Shown here: positions 16,591 through 26,500 of the stretch, piece after piece | How the letters are laid out: each line of letters opens with the position of its first letter | Numbering within the stretch: the first letter of the stretch is position 1 | Assembly (NCBI GenBank): GCA_045652125.1 | Contig: JAZRTT010000023.1 | Coordinates: 1 to 64,000 of the forward strand | Direction: 5' to 3' | Length of the DNA: 64,000 bases | Source of the DNA: Avoscillospira sp045652125 | Lineage (GTDB): Bacteria; Bacillota; Clostridia; Oscillospirales; Oscillospiraceae | Notes under the pieces: generated by a model | Databases searched by the model: none | What the model was told of the DNA's origin: nothing | Seen by the model: the letters and a program-made list of their open reading frames with translations, nothing else | Position numbers and translations under genes: made by a program

Positions 16591-17394
16591 TTAGAACAGC
16601 GGGACTACAGCGCCGTTGTAGGTCTCTTCAATGAAAGCTCTCACTTCTTCGGATTGCAGAGCCTTGACAAGAGCGAGGATGCCTTCGTCGTTTTCGCGGC
16701 CTTCCTTAACGGTCAGAACGTTGACATATGCTTCTGCAGCGTCACCGTCGGCAGCTTCCACAGCAACGGCATCGGAAACGTTCAAACCGGCATCAATGGC
16801 GTAGTTGCCGTTGATAACAGCCATGTCAACATCCTGCAGGGTGCGGGGAAGCTGCTGTGCTTCCATCTCCACGATATCAAAATTGTGAGGATTTTCGGCA
16901 ATATCAGACTTGGTGGCGGACAGGCCAACGCCTTCCTTCAGCGTGATGAGTCCTTCCTGCTGCAGCAAAAGAAGGGCACGAGCTTCATTGGTGCCGTCGT
17001 TGGGAACAGCGATCTGGGAGCCATCAGCAAGCTCAGGAAGAACGGCAACTTTGCCGGCATACAGGCCGAAGGGCTCATAGTGGATACCTGCAACGGATAC
17101 CAGATGAGTGCCATGCTCTGCATTGAACTCGTTCATATAGGTGATATGCTGGAAATAGTTGGCATCCAATTCGCCTTCCTCTACGGAATTGTTGGGGATG
17201 ACATAATCGTTGAATTCCTTGATTTCCAGAGTGTAGCCTTCAGCGGCCATCAGTTCTTTGGCGATTTCCAGAATTTCACAGTGGGGAGCAGGGGTAGCAC
17301 CGACAACAACGGTCTTGTCGTCAGTTTTTGCGCCGCAGGCGGTGAGCGCCAGCAGCAGGCACAAAGCCAGAGCCAGAGCGATGAGTTTTTTCAT
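16591..17394 (-). CDS. metQ: Methionine ABC transporter substrate-binding lipoprotein
   Basis: A 267-residue MetQ/NlpA-family protein. It has a lipoprotein signal with LLALTAC (Cys20), then VVVGATPAPHCEILE and NYFQHITYMNEFN, typical of the family. It binds methionine outside the membrane and delivers it to MetI. Its start overlaps the metI stop by 4 bases. The T-box upstream of the operon confirms methionine as the substrate class. Confidence 0.93.
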   Translation of the reverse strand: MKKLIALALALCLLLALTACGAKTDDKTVVVGATPAPHCEILEIAKELMAAEGYTLEIKEFNDYVIPNNSVEEGELDANYFQHITYMNEFNAEHGTHLVSVAGIHYEPFGLYAGKVAVLPELADGSQIAVPNDGTNEARALLLLQQEGLITLKEGVGLSATKSDIAENPHNFDIVEMEAQQLPRTLQDVDMAVINGNYAIDAGLNVSDAVAVEAADGDAAEAYVNVLTVKEGRENDEGILALVKALQSEEVRAFIEETYNGAVVPLF

Positions 17395-18149
17395 TTTGAT
17401 TTTCTCCTTTTTTCATTGTTATTATGGTTGATGCGCTTATCTGTTTTAATACAGAGCGCAGTACCGATGGATTGAAGAATCTGCACCAGAATGACCAGAA
17501 TCATTACGGCAACATAAAGGACGATAACCTGATTACGGCCGTGACCGCGCATAATACTCATGGCACCCAGGCCGCCGCCGCCGATAGCACCGGCCATAGC
17601 ACCGTAGCCGAGGATCGTGATGGCTGCGTTTGTGGCACCGTTGATGAGACTGGGCTTACATTCCGGAAGCAGAACTTTGGTAATGATCTGCCAGGTGGAG
17701 CACCCCATGGCCTGTGCTGCCTCAATGACACCGTGGTCCATCTCACGGAGGCTGGCTTCCACCAAACGTGCCACATAAGGGAATGCGGCAACGGTTAAAG
17801 GAACAATGGTGGCTGTAGTGCCGACAGCTGTGCCTAAGATCAAACGGCTCAGGGGAAATACCATGATCATCAAAATCAAAAAGGGAATGGAACGCAGAAG
17901 ATTGATGACGGTGTTAAGTGCTTGCATGAAGGCTTTGGACAGGGGTCGGATTCCGCCTTCTTCGCCGGTGACCAATAAAATACCAAGAGGAAGACCGATC
18001 ACATAGGCAAACACAGCCGCGATCAGGGGTGCATAAAGCGTTTCCCATATGGCAAAGGGCAGGGTAGAGGGATCAAACAGAAATTCCAACTGATCCAACG
18101 GCTTATTGACGCCCCACCGTTCAAACATGACAGCCAGTTTTTCAACCAT
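17391..18149 (-). CDS. metI: Methionine ABC transporter permease
   Basis: A 252-residue permease with five or so membrane helices and the inner-membrane coupling motif EASLREMDHGVIEAAQAMG (EAA loop). It forms the channel of the MetNIQ importer. It overlaps metN by 8 bases and metQ by 4. Confidence 0.93.
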   Translation of the reverse strand: MVEKLAVMFERWGVNKPLDQLEFLFDPSTLPFAIWETLYAPLIAAVFAYVIGLPLGILLVTGEEGGIRPLSKAFMQALNTVINLLRSIPFLILMIMVFPLSRLILGTAVGTTATIVPLTVAAFPYVARLVEASLREMDHGVIEAAQAMGCSTWQIITKVLLPECKPSLINGATNAAITILGYGAMAGAIGGGGLGAMSIMRGHGRNQVIVLYVAVMILVILVQILQSIGTALCIKTDKRINHNNNEKRRKSK

Positions 18150-19158
18150 GATAGTCTTGCACCTCCTCTACGGTGATGTCTTTCTGAGCGGCGATGTAGG
18201 CAAGTGCTTTGGCGGCTTCTGCATCCGTTTCCGGCAGGCCAAGGAGCATAGTACCGAAAGCCTTGCCGTCGATGTTTCTGGTATCGGCTCCCAGAATATT
18301 TACTTTTATACCGCAATCAATGGCCAGAGAGGCAATGAGAGGCTGATAAGCGGTACCGCCGTTGAATGCGACACGAATCACACGGCCGTTTGGCAGAAGT
18401 TCAAAAGGAACCCCGTCGGGATATACCAGCCGGCGGCCTGCCTCAGTTTGGGGATTGGAGAATACATTTTCAACAGTTCCGCATTCTGCAACATGACCGT
18501 GATTGAGGATGGCGACCCGGCCGCAGATCTCCTCAATCACTTTCATGTCGTGGGTGATCACCACTACGGTAATACCGATGCGTTTGTTAATGTCTTGAAT
18601 CAAACGGAGAATGTCTCTGGTGGTTTTCGGGTCAAGGGCGGATGTCGCTTCGTCACAGAGGAGGACCTTGGGGTTGGTGGCCAAGGTTCTTGCAATGGCG
18701 ATACGCTGCTTTTGTCCGCCGGAAAGCTGTGCGGGATAGGCGGTTTCCTTATCTGAAAGATCTACGATTTGCAGCAGCTCTCTGGCTCTTGCCACGGCTT
18801 CTTTTCTGGGGGTCCCGATCAATTCCAGAGGAAAGGTGATATTATCCAGACATGTTCTTTGCATCAGCAAATTAAAATGCTGGAAGATCATGCCGATGGA
18901 TTTTCTTGCCTGCCGCAGCTCTCTGCTGCTTAATAACATCAGATCTTTGCCATCTACAATAACTGTGCCTTCCGTGGGACGCTCCAACAGGTTCATACAG
19001 CGGACGAGAGTGGATTTGCCGGCACCGGACAAGCCGATGATACCGAAAATCTCCCCTTCGTTGATGGTCAGGTCAATTTGCTCCAATGCGGTAACACCGT
19101 CTTCCGGTGTGCCGAACTGCTTGCTTAAGCCCCTGACTTGAATAATGGGCTGGGACAT
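18142..19158 (-). CDS. metN: Methionine ABC transporter ATP-binding protein with NIL domain
   Basis: A 338-residue ATPase with Walker A GLSGAGKST, signature LSGGQKQRIAIA and Walker B VLLCDEATSALD. The C-terminal ~80 residues (from about VIRVAFNGG) form the NIL/ACT-like domain that senses methionine and shuts the importer down. The start at ATG 19158 (MSQPIIQV) fits family starts and has AAAGGAGT upstream; an earlier ATG at 19194 overlaps the T-box terminator tail. Confidence 0.93.
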   Translation of the reverse strand: MSQPIIQVRGLSKQFGTPEDGVTALEQIDLTINEGEIFGIIGLSGAGKSTLVRCMNLLERPTEGTVIVDGKDLMLLSSRELRQARKSIGMIFQHFNLLMQRTCLDNITFPLELIGTPRKEAVARARELLQIVDLSDKETAYPAQLSGGQKQRIAIARTLATNPKVLLCDEATSALDPKTTRDILRLIQDINKRIGITVVVITHDMKVIEEICGRVAILNHGHVAECGTVENVFSNPQTEAGRRLVYPDGVPFELLPNGRVIRVAFNGGTAYQPLIASLAIDCGIKVNILGADTRNIDGKAFGTMLLGLPETDAEAAKALAYIAAQKDITVEEVQDYHG

Positions 19159-19183
19159 AGGGAAATCGACTCCTTTCCATAAA

Positions 19184-19447
19184 AAAGAAAGCACCCTTGA
19201 CTTGCGTCAAGGGCGAAATAATTTCGCGTTACCACCTTGCTTCACCGCAGCCTCACGGCTTGCGGTCTTATGGAGTACCGGAATACTCCTGCGCAGTCAC
19301 GGGCGCACCCGTCATGAACTACCTATCGCTCATGCGGCTCCCAGGCCATGTTCGGTTTACACATCCGCACCCCTTTTCAGCTCCCGGGGCTCTCTTTGCC
19401 GGTGCAATAAACGTACTCTCCTGTTCGTTGCCTTTCTGTTCATTTGA
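19184..19447 (-). promoter_or_regulatory. T-box leader (tRNA-Met type) of metNIQ
   Basis: Read on the minus strand. The conserved T-box AAGGTGGTAACGCG lies at about 19224-19237 and is followed by a terminator: CCCTTGAC, GCAA, GTCAAGGG, then TGCTTTCTTTTTT. Upstream, the stem I region shows GAACATGGCCTGGGAGC, placing ATG as specifier codon; the AGGAGAGTACG near the 5' end fits the stem I base. Uncharged tRNA-Met would stabilise the antiterminator and switch the transporter on during methionine shortage. Confidence 0.9.
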
Positions 19448-19451
19448 GGAA

Positions 19452-19480
19452 ATTATACTTTATTATTTTCAGTTCGTCAA
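19452..19480 (-). promoter_or_regulatory. Promoter of metNIQ
   Basis: TTGACG, 17 bases, TATAAT on the minus strand, immediately before the T-box leader. Confidence 0.85.
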
Positions 19481-19608
19481 TATGAAAAAAACAGAGGAAC
19501 ACCGCTGTTTTATGGAAGAAAGAAGAATAATAGTCTTTCGAATGGTTAATTGCCGCATTCCCGTGAAGGATCGGACGATGCATTTCTACGGACTGCAGGA
19601 CCTAAACA

Positions 19609-19646
19609 AAAAAGCCGTTTTTTGTTTAAGCAAAAAACGGTAAAAT
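19609..19646. terminator. Hairpin between the divergent metN and rpoB promoters
   Basis: CCGTTTTTTG pairs with CAAAAAACGG around TTTAAG, with A/T runs on both sides. No gene ends here, so its role is unclear. Confidence 0.4.
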
Positions 19647-19661
19647 TTTTCCAATATTTCA

Positions 19662-19690
19662 TTGACGGAAAGATTAAAATGTGATACAAT
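19662..19690 (+). promoter_or_regulatory. Promoter of rpoBC
   Basis: TTGACG, 17 bases, TACAAT. A leader of about 150 bases follows before rpoB; it contains the small hairpin AGTGC/GCACT just after the start. Usually rplL precedes rpoB, but here an own promoter is clear. Confidence 0.8.
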
Positions 19691-19850
19691 AACACTCCGT
19701 AGTGCCTGAATGCGCACTATGCCCATCAAAATCCATGATTACTTTATCACGGATCGGGATGGATTGCAAGAGGTTGACCACTAAAAGGTGACAACTCACC
19801 CACGCGTATCAAATACACAGGACTCTAAAGAAAGGCTGTGATGAGCTTAT

Positions 19851-22800
19851 ATGGCAATGGTCAAGGATGTTGTGTACGGCAAGACTCTGCGAAAGAGTTA
19901 TGCCAAGCATGATGACGAAAACATCATCGAGATTCCCAATCTGCTAAAAATTCAGAAGGATTCCTATGAGCGGTTTTTGTCGGAAGGTCTCAATGAGGTG
20001 TTCAAGGATGTGGACACCATTACAGACTATACCGGCAATTTGGAGCTGAGCTTTCTGGATTACAGCATGAACGAACCCCCCAAGTACACCGTGGAGGAGT
20101 GCAAGGAACGGGACGTTACCTATGCAAAGCCCATTAAGGTACGGGTTCGTCTGCACAATAAGGAAACCGATGAGATCAAAGAGCAGGAAATCTTCATGGG
20201 AGATTTCCCATTGATGACCAATGGCGGCACCTTTGTGATCAACGGAGCAGAGCGTGTCATCGTTTCCCAGATCGTTCGCAGCCCCGGTATGTATTATGGA
20301 CATGAAGTGGACAAGGCTGACCAGCATACCTATACCGCCACGGTGATTCCGTATCGCGGTGCGTGGCTGGAGTATGAGACGGATCCCTCTGATGTGTTCT
20401 ATGTACGCATTGACAAGAATCGCAGGATTCCCATTACCTGTCTGATCCGCGCCCTTGGCGTGGAGAGCGACGGTCAGATCAAGGAACTTTTCGGAGAGGA
20501 CGCCCGAATTATTGCAACGTTGGAGAAGGACACGTGCAGAACTCGTGACGAGTCCCTTTTGGAGATCTACCGCCGCCTGCGGCCCGGTGAACCCCCTACG
20601 GTAGAGAGTGCGGAAGCTTATCTGGATGCACTGTTCTTTGATGCACGCCGTTATGACGTATCCAAGGTCGGTCGTTACAAGTTCAATAAAAAGATGGACC
20701 TCTGGAGCCGGCTGACAGGTCAGACTTTGGCACAGCCTGTCATCGACCCGATGACAGGTGAGGTTCTTGCCATGCCCGGTGATGTTCTCAGCCGTGAGCA
20801 GGCAAAAGAGATCTCTGCCAAGGGTGTCAACGAGGCTGTTATTGTCATGCCGGATGGAACGCAGGTCAAAATGTTCTCCAACGGCATGGTGGACATGAAG
20901 CAGTTTGTGGACTTCGATCCTGCTGGTTATGGTATTAAGGAAAAAGTTTGTTTTGCTGTTCTGAAAGAGCTGCTGGCAGCACATGGCCGAAGCGATTCCG
21001 AAGCATGGGCCGAGGCCATTGAAGAACGTTTTGATGATCTGCAGCCCAAGCATATTACCAAGGATGATATTTTGACATCCATTAACTACCTGAACTGTGT
21101 GGTACACGGTGCCGGTACTGTGGACGATATTGACCATCTCGGAAACCGTCGTCTGCGCTGTGTAGGTGAGCTGCTCCAGAATCAGTTCCGCGTCGGTTTT
21201 ACCCGACTGGAGCGCGTGATTCGGGAGCGTATGACCGTACAGGATTTGGATACAGTTACGCCTCAGAGCTTGATCAATATCCGACCCGTTACGGCAGTAA
21301 TTAAGGAATTCTTTGGTTCTTCGCCTTTGAGTCAGTTTATGGACCAGAACAATCCGCTGGCAGAACTGACCCATAAGCGCCGTCTGTCCGCTCTGGGCCC
21401 CGGCGGTCTGAGCAGAGAACGTGCATCCTTTGATGTCCGTGATATTCACTATTCCCACTATGGCCGTATGTGCCCCATTGAGACCCCCGAAGGTCCAAAC
21501 ATCGGCCTGATCAACTATTTGGCTTCCTATGCCCGAATCAACGAATATGGCTTTATTGAAGCACCTTATCGTAAAATTGACAAGGCAACGGGTAAGATTA
21601 CCGATATAGTGGAGTATATGACTGCCGATATGGAAGATGATTATTACGTCTGCCAGGCAGCAGAACCCATTGATGAAGACGGTCGGTTGGTCAATGCCCG
21701 TGTCACTTGCCGTCATAGAAATGAAATCATCTCTGTTGATCGTGATATGATCGACTATATGGATGTTTCCCCCAAGATGATGACCTCTGTGGCAACGGCG
21801 TTCATCCCATTCTTGGAAAATGACGACGCAAACCGTGCCCTGATGGGTGCAAACATGCAGCGTCAGGCTGTGCCCCTTATGGTTACGGAAGCACCGATCG
21901 TTGCAACAGGTATGGAGCACAAGTGTGCAGTTGATTCCGAGGTTTGTGTAACGGCAACCGGTGACGGTGTCGTAACCAAAGTCTCTGCTGACGGTGTTTC
22001 CGTCCGCTATGACGATGGCAGTGTTGTCGACTATACGCTGGCAAAATTTGCAAGAAGCAACCAGGGCACCTGTGTCAATCAGCGGCCCGTGGTGGAAGTG
22101 GGTGAACGGGTCAAAAACCGTCAGGTTTTGGCAGATGGCCCCTCCTGTGACCACGGTGAAATTGCTCTGGGCAAGAATGTCCTGATCGGATTCATGACAT
22201 GGGAAGGTTATAACTACGAGGACGCCATCCTTCTCAATGAGCGGCTGGTTCGTGAAGATGTCTTTACTTCCATTCATATCGAAGAATATGAAACAGAGTC
22301 CCGTGATACCAAACTCGGCCCCGAGGAAATTACCCGCGATATTCCCAATGTTGGCGAAGATACCCTGAAAGATCTGGATGACCGCGGTATTATTCGCGTT
22401 GGTGCCGAAGTTACCTCCGGTGATTATCTGGTGGGTAAAGTCACTCCCAAGGGTGAGACTGAGCTGACTGCCGAGGAACGCTTGCTTCGTGCCATTTTTG
22501 GCGAAAAGGCCAGAGAAGTTCGCGACTCTTCCCTTAAGGTTCCCCATGGTCAGAGCGGCATCGTTGTGGATGTGAAGGAATTCACCCGTGAAAACGGTGA
22601 TGAGCTGCCGCCCGGAGTCAATAAGGTTGTTCGTGTCTATATTGCCCAGAAGCGGAAGATCTCTGTGGGCGATAAGATGGCAGGCCGTCACGGCAATAAG
22701 GGTGTTGTTTCCCGTGTTCTGCCGGAAGAGGATATGCCTTTCCTGCCCGACGGTACTCCTTTGGATATTGTTCTGAATCCTCTGGGCGTGCCTTCTCGTA

Positions 22801-23552
22801 TGAATATCGGACAGGTTCTGGATGTCCATTTGGGCTATGCCGCCCAAGCATTGGGCTGGAAGGTGGCAACGCCGATTTTTGACGGTGCCAACGAGAAAGA
22901 TATCCGTGACACTCTGAAGCTCGCCGGCCTCCGGGAAGACGGCAAGAGCGTCCTGTATGATGGCAGAACCGGTGAGCGTTTTGATAATCTGGTCACAGTT
23001 GGCTATATGTATTATCTGAAGCTTCACCATCTGGTCGATGATAAGATTCATGCCCGTTCCACCGGTCCTTACTCTCTGGTTACACAGCAGCCTTTGGGCG
23101 GTAAGGCTCAGTTCGGCGGTCAGCGTTTCGGCGAAATGGAAGTTTGGGCCCTGGAGGCTTACGGAGCTGCCTACACGCTGCAGGAAATACTGACTGTGAA
23201 ATCCGATGATGTTACCGGTCGTGTTAAGACTTATGAAGCCATTGTCAAGGGTCACAATGTTCCTAAGCCGGGCGTACCTGAGTCCTTCAAGGTGCTTGTG
23301 AAAGAGCTTCAGTCTTTGTGTCTGGATATTAAGGTTCTGGATGAGGAAGGCAATGAGGTAGAGCTTCGCGATCCGGAAGAGGATGAAGTGATCTATACTG
23401 CCAGCCATGGTACTTTTGCCGATGATGATCTGGATCTTGGCGAGGGAACGGAAAAGAATGTAAATCTGGACGAGGCCGCTGTGGCGGGCTTTGAGATCCA
23501 GGATGAAGATGATGTGTTCGGCGATCTTTTGGTCGACGACAGTGACCTGTAA
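19851..23552 (+). CDS. rpoB: RNA polymerase beta subunit
   Basis: A 1233-residue beta subunit of the transcription core enzyme. The rifampicin-pocket region is intact (SQFMDQNNPLAELTHKRRLS near residue 495), as are GPEEITRDIPNV and the GDKMAGRHGNKGVVS lysine/histidine region of the catalytic centre, and NPLGVPSRMNIGQ. The C-terminal ~60 residues are strongly acidic (EGTEKNVNLDEAAV, then DDDLDLGE), as in many Firmicutes. The ribosome site is weak (GAAAGG far upstream); ATG 19857 is an alternative start. rpoC follows after 18 bases. Confidence 0.98.
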   Translation: MAMVKDVVYGKTLRKSYAKHDDENIIEIPNLLKIQKDSYERFLSEGLNEVFKDVDTITDYTGNLELSFLDYSMNEPPKYTVEECKERDVTYAKPIKVRVRLHNKETDEIKEQEIFMGDFPLMTNGGTFVINGAERVIVSQIVRSPGMYYGHEVDKADQHTYTATVIPYRGAWLEYETDPSDVFYVRIDKNRRIPITCLIRALGVESDGQIKELFGEDARIIATLEKDTCRTRDESLLEIYRRLRPGEPPTVESAEAYLDALFFDARRYDVSKVGRYKFNKKMDLWSRLTGQTLAQPVIDPMTGEVLAMPGDVLSREQAKEISAKGVNEAVIVMPDGTQVKMFSNGMVDMKQFVDFDPAGYGIKEKVCFAVLKELLAAHGRSDSEAWAEAIEERFDDLQPKHITKDDILTSINYLNCVVHGAGTVDDIDHLGNRRLRCVGELLQNQFRVGFTRLERVIRERMTVQDLDTVTPQSLINIRPVTAVIKEFFGSSPLSQFMDQNNPLAELTHKRRLSALGPGGLSRERASFDVRDIHYSHYGRMCPIETPEGPNIGLINYLASYARINEYGFIEAPYRKIDKATGKITDIVEYMTADMEDDYYVCQAAEPIDEDGRLVNARVTCRHRNEIISVDRDMIDYMDVSPKMMTSVATAFIPFLENDDANRALMGANMQRQAVPLMVTEAPIVATGMEHKCAVDSEVCVTATGDGVVTKVSADGVSVRYDDGSVVDYTLAKFARSNQGTCVNQRPVVEVGERVKNRQVLADGPSCDHGEIALGKNVLIGFMTWEGYNYEDAILLNERLVREDVFTSIHIEEYETESRDTKLGPEEITRDIPNVGEDTLKDLDDRGIIRVGAEVTSGDYLVGKVTPKGETELTAEERLLRAIFGEKAREVRDSSLKVPHGQSGIVVDVKEFTRENGDELPPGVNKVVRVYIAQKRKISVGDKMAGRHGNKGVVSRVLPEEDMPFLPDGTPLDIVLNPLGVPSRMNIGQVLDVHLGYAAQALGWKVATPIFDGANEKDIRDTLKLAGLREDGKSVLYDGRTGERFDNLVTVGYMYYLKLHHLVDDKIHARSTGPYSLVTQQPLGGKAQFGGQRFGEMEVWALEAYGAAYTLQEILTVKSDDVTGRVKTYEAIVKGHNVPKPGVPESFKVLVKELQSLCLDIKVLDEEGNEVELRDPEEDEVIYTASHGTFADDDLDLGEGTEKNVNLDEAAVAGFEIQDEDDVFGDLLVDDSDL

Positions 23553-23570
23553 GGAAGGAGGCGATACTGA

Positions 23571-26500
23571 ATGGAAACTTTTGATGCAATTAAAATTGGT
23601 ATTGCTTCTCCGGAAAAGATTTTGGAATGGTCCTTCGGTGAAGTAAAAAAGCCTGAGACCATCAACTATCGTACCCTGAAGCCGGAGCGTGACGGCCTGT
23701 ATTGTGAACGGATCTTTGGACCGACCAAGGATTGGGAGTGCCACTGCGGAAAGTATAAAAAGATTCGTTACAAGGGAAAAATCTGTGATCGCTGCGGCGT
23801 AGAAGTTACCAAGGCAAAGGTCCGCCGGGAACGGATGGGTCACATTGCGCTGGCGGCACCCTGCAGCCATATTTGGTATTTCAAGGGTATTCCCTCCAGA
23901 ATGGGCCTGCTGCTGGATATCAGCCCCAGAATTTTGGAGAAAGTCCTGTACTTTGCAAACTATATCGTAACAGATCCCGGCGATTGTCCTCTGAGCAAGT
24001 ATCAGATTCTTACAGAAAAAGAATACCGCGATATGCGGGAGAAGTATGAAGATGATTTCCATGCCGGCATGGGTGCCGAGGCTGTCAAAATTCTTTTGCA
24101 GGAGCTGAATCTGGAGGAGCTGTCCGAACAGCTTCGCAAGGAAATGAAAGACGCATCCGGGCAGAAGAAACTGCGGATCATCAGGCGCCTGGAGGTTGTG
24201 GAATCCTTCCGCCTGTCCGGAAATGACCCCACGTGGATGATCATGGATGTGCTTCCGGTCATTCCTCCCGAGCTGCGGCCTATGGTGCAGTTGGATGGCG
24301 GCCGCTTTGCGACCTCCGATCTGAATGATCTGTATCGTCGGGTTATTAACAGAAACAATCGGCTGAAGCGGCTGCTTCAGTTGTCTGCTCCCGATATCAT
24401 TGTCCGCAATGAGAAGCGTATGCTTCAGGAAGCGGTTGATGCGCTTATCGATAATGGCCGCCGTGGCCGTGCTGTTACCGGCGCCAACAATCGTGCGCTG
24501 AAATCCCTGTCGGATATGCTCAAAGGTAAGCAGGGCCGTTTCCGTCAAAACCTGTTGGGCAAGCGTGTTGACTATTCCGGCCGTTCCGTTATCGTGGTTG
24601 GCCCTGAGCTGAAGCTGTATCAGTGCGGTCTGCCAAAGGAAATGGCAATCGAACTGTTCCGTCCCTTCGTTATGAAGAAGCTGGTGGAAGATGGTCTGGC
24701 CAATAATATCAAATCTGCCAAGAAGATGATCGACAAGGGCAAGACGGAAGTCTGGGATGCGCTGGAAGAGATCATCAAGGATCGGCCTGTTATGTTGAAC
24801 CGTGCACCGACCCTGCACCGTTTGGGTATTCAGGCGTTTGAGCCGGTTCTGGTGGAAGGCCGTGCCATCAAGCTGCATCCTCTGGTTTGTACTGCGTTCA
24901 ATGCTGACTTTGACGGCGACCAAATGGCTGTTCACATTCCTCTGAGTGCAGAGGCACAGGCGGAAGCCAGAATGCTCATGCTGTCTGCAAACAATCTGCT
25001 GCGTCCGCAGGATGGTATGCCCGTTACTGTCCCCACACAGGATATGATTTTGGGTACCTACTATCTGACTTTTGTTCGCGAGGACGAGCCCGGTGCCGGC
25101 AAGGTGTTCAGCTCTGTCGAAGAGGCCATGATTGCCTATGACACCTTTGTGGATTTTGATGAAGGTGAAGTGCCTTTTGTTGACAGTGATAATGTTCGCC
25201 GCGTAGTGGGATTGCATGCTCCCATTAAGGTTCGGGTTGAAAAGGAGATCGACGGCGAACTGCGTCATGAGATCATCGATGCCACTGTGGGCAGACTGAT
25301 CTTCAATGCCAAGGTTCCTCAGGATCTGGGATTTGTGGACCGTACAGATCCTGCAAATGCCTTTAAGCTGGAGATCACCGATAAGGTCGGCAAGAAGCTT
25401 CTGGGTAAGATCATTGACCGCTGCATTCGCATCCATGGTTTTACCATTGCAACAGAGATGCTGGATGACATCAAGTCTCTGGGCTACAAATACTCTACCC
25501 GTGGTGCGATCACCGTCTCCGTCATGGATATGTCCGTTCCCGAGAAGAAGTATCAGTTGGTCTCCGAGGCGGAAAAGGAAGTTGTTAAGATTGACCGCCA
25601 GTATAAGCGTGGTTTCATCACCAATGAAGAACGCTATCGCTTGACTGTCCGTCAGTGGGAAAATACCATTAAGGAAGTTACCAATGCCCTGCAGAACAAT
25701 CTGGATGAGTTTAACCCCATCTTTATGATGGCAGACTCCGGTGCCCGTGGCTCCATGAACCAGATTCGTCAGCTTGCCGGTATGCGTGGTCTGATGGCGG
25801 ACACCAGTGGCCGAACCATTGAGATTCCCGTCAAGGCAAACTTCCGTGAAGGTCTTTCCGTTCTGGAGTACTTTATTTCCTCCAGAGGCGCCCGTAAGGG
25901 TATGACCGATACGGCACTTCGTACCGCCGACTCCGGTTATCTGACCCGCCGACTGGTCGATGTTTCTCAGGAAGTGATCATCCGTTCTCATGACTGCGGT
26001 ACCAAGCATGGTATCTGGCTGGGAACTTATGAGGAAAAGGGACAGATCATTGAGACATTTGGTGATCGGATCCGCGGTCGCTTCCTGGTAGATGACCTTC
26101 TTGATCCCGTGACCGGCGAACTGCTCAAGTCCAAAGATGTAATGATGAAGCCTGAGGATGCGGCCGTCTTTGAAGCCCACGGTATTGAAAAGGTTTATGC
26201 CCGCACCGTTTTGGGCTGCCGCGCCAAGTCCGGTGTCTGTGCCAAGTGCTACGGCATGAACCTTGCTACCTCCGAATTGGTAAACATCGGTGAAGCGGTC
26301 GGTATTATTGCAGCTCAGTCTATCGGCGAACCCGGTACTCAGTTGACCATGCGTACGTTCCATACCGGCGGCGTTGCAGGTGACGATATCACCCAGGGTC
26401 TGCCTCGCGTTGAAGAACTGTTTGAAGCCCGTAAACCCAAGAAAATGGCTACCATCGCTGAAATCAACGGCCTGGTGGAAATTGATGATTCTCATCGTAC

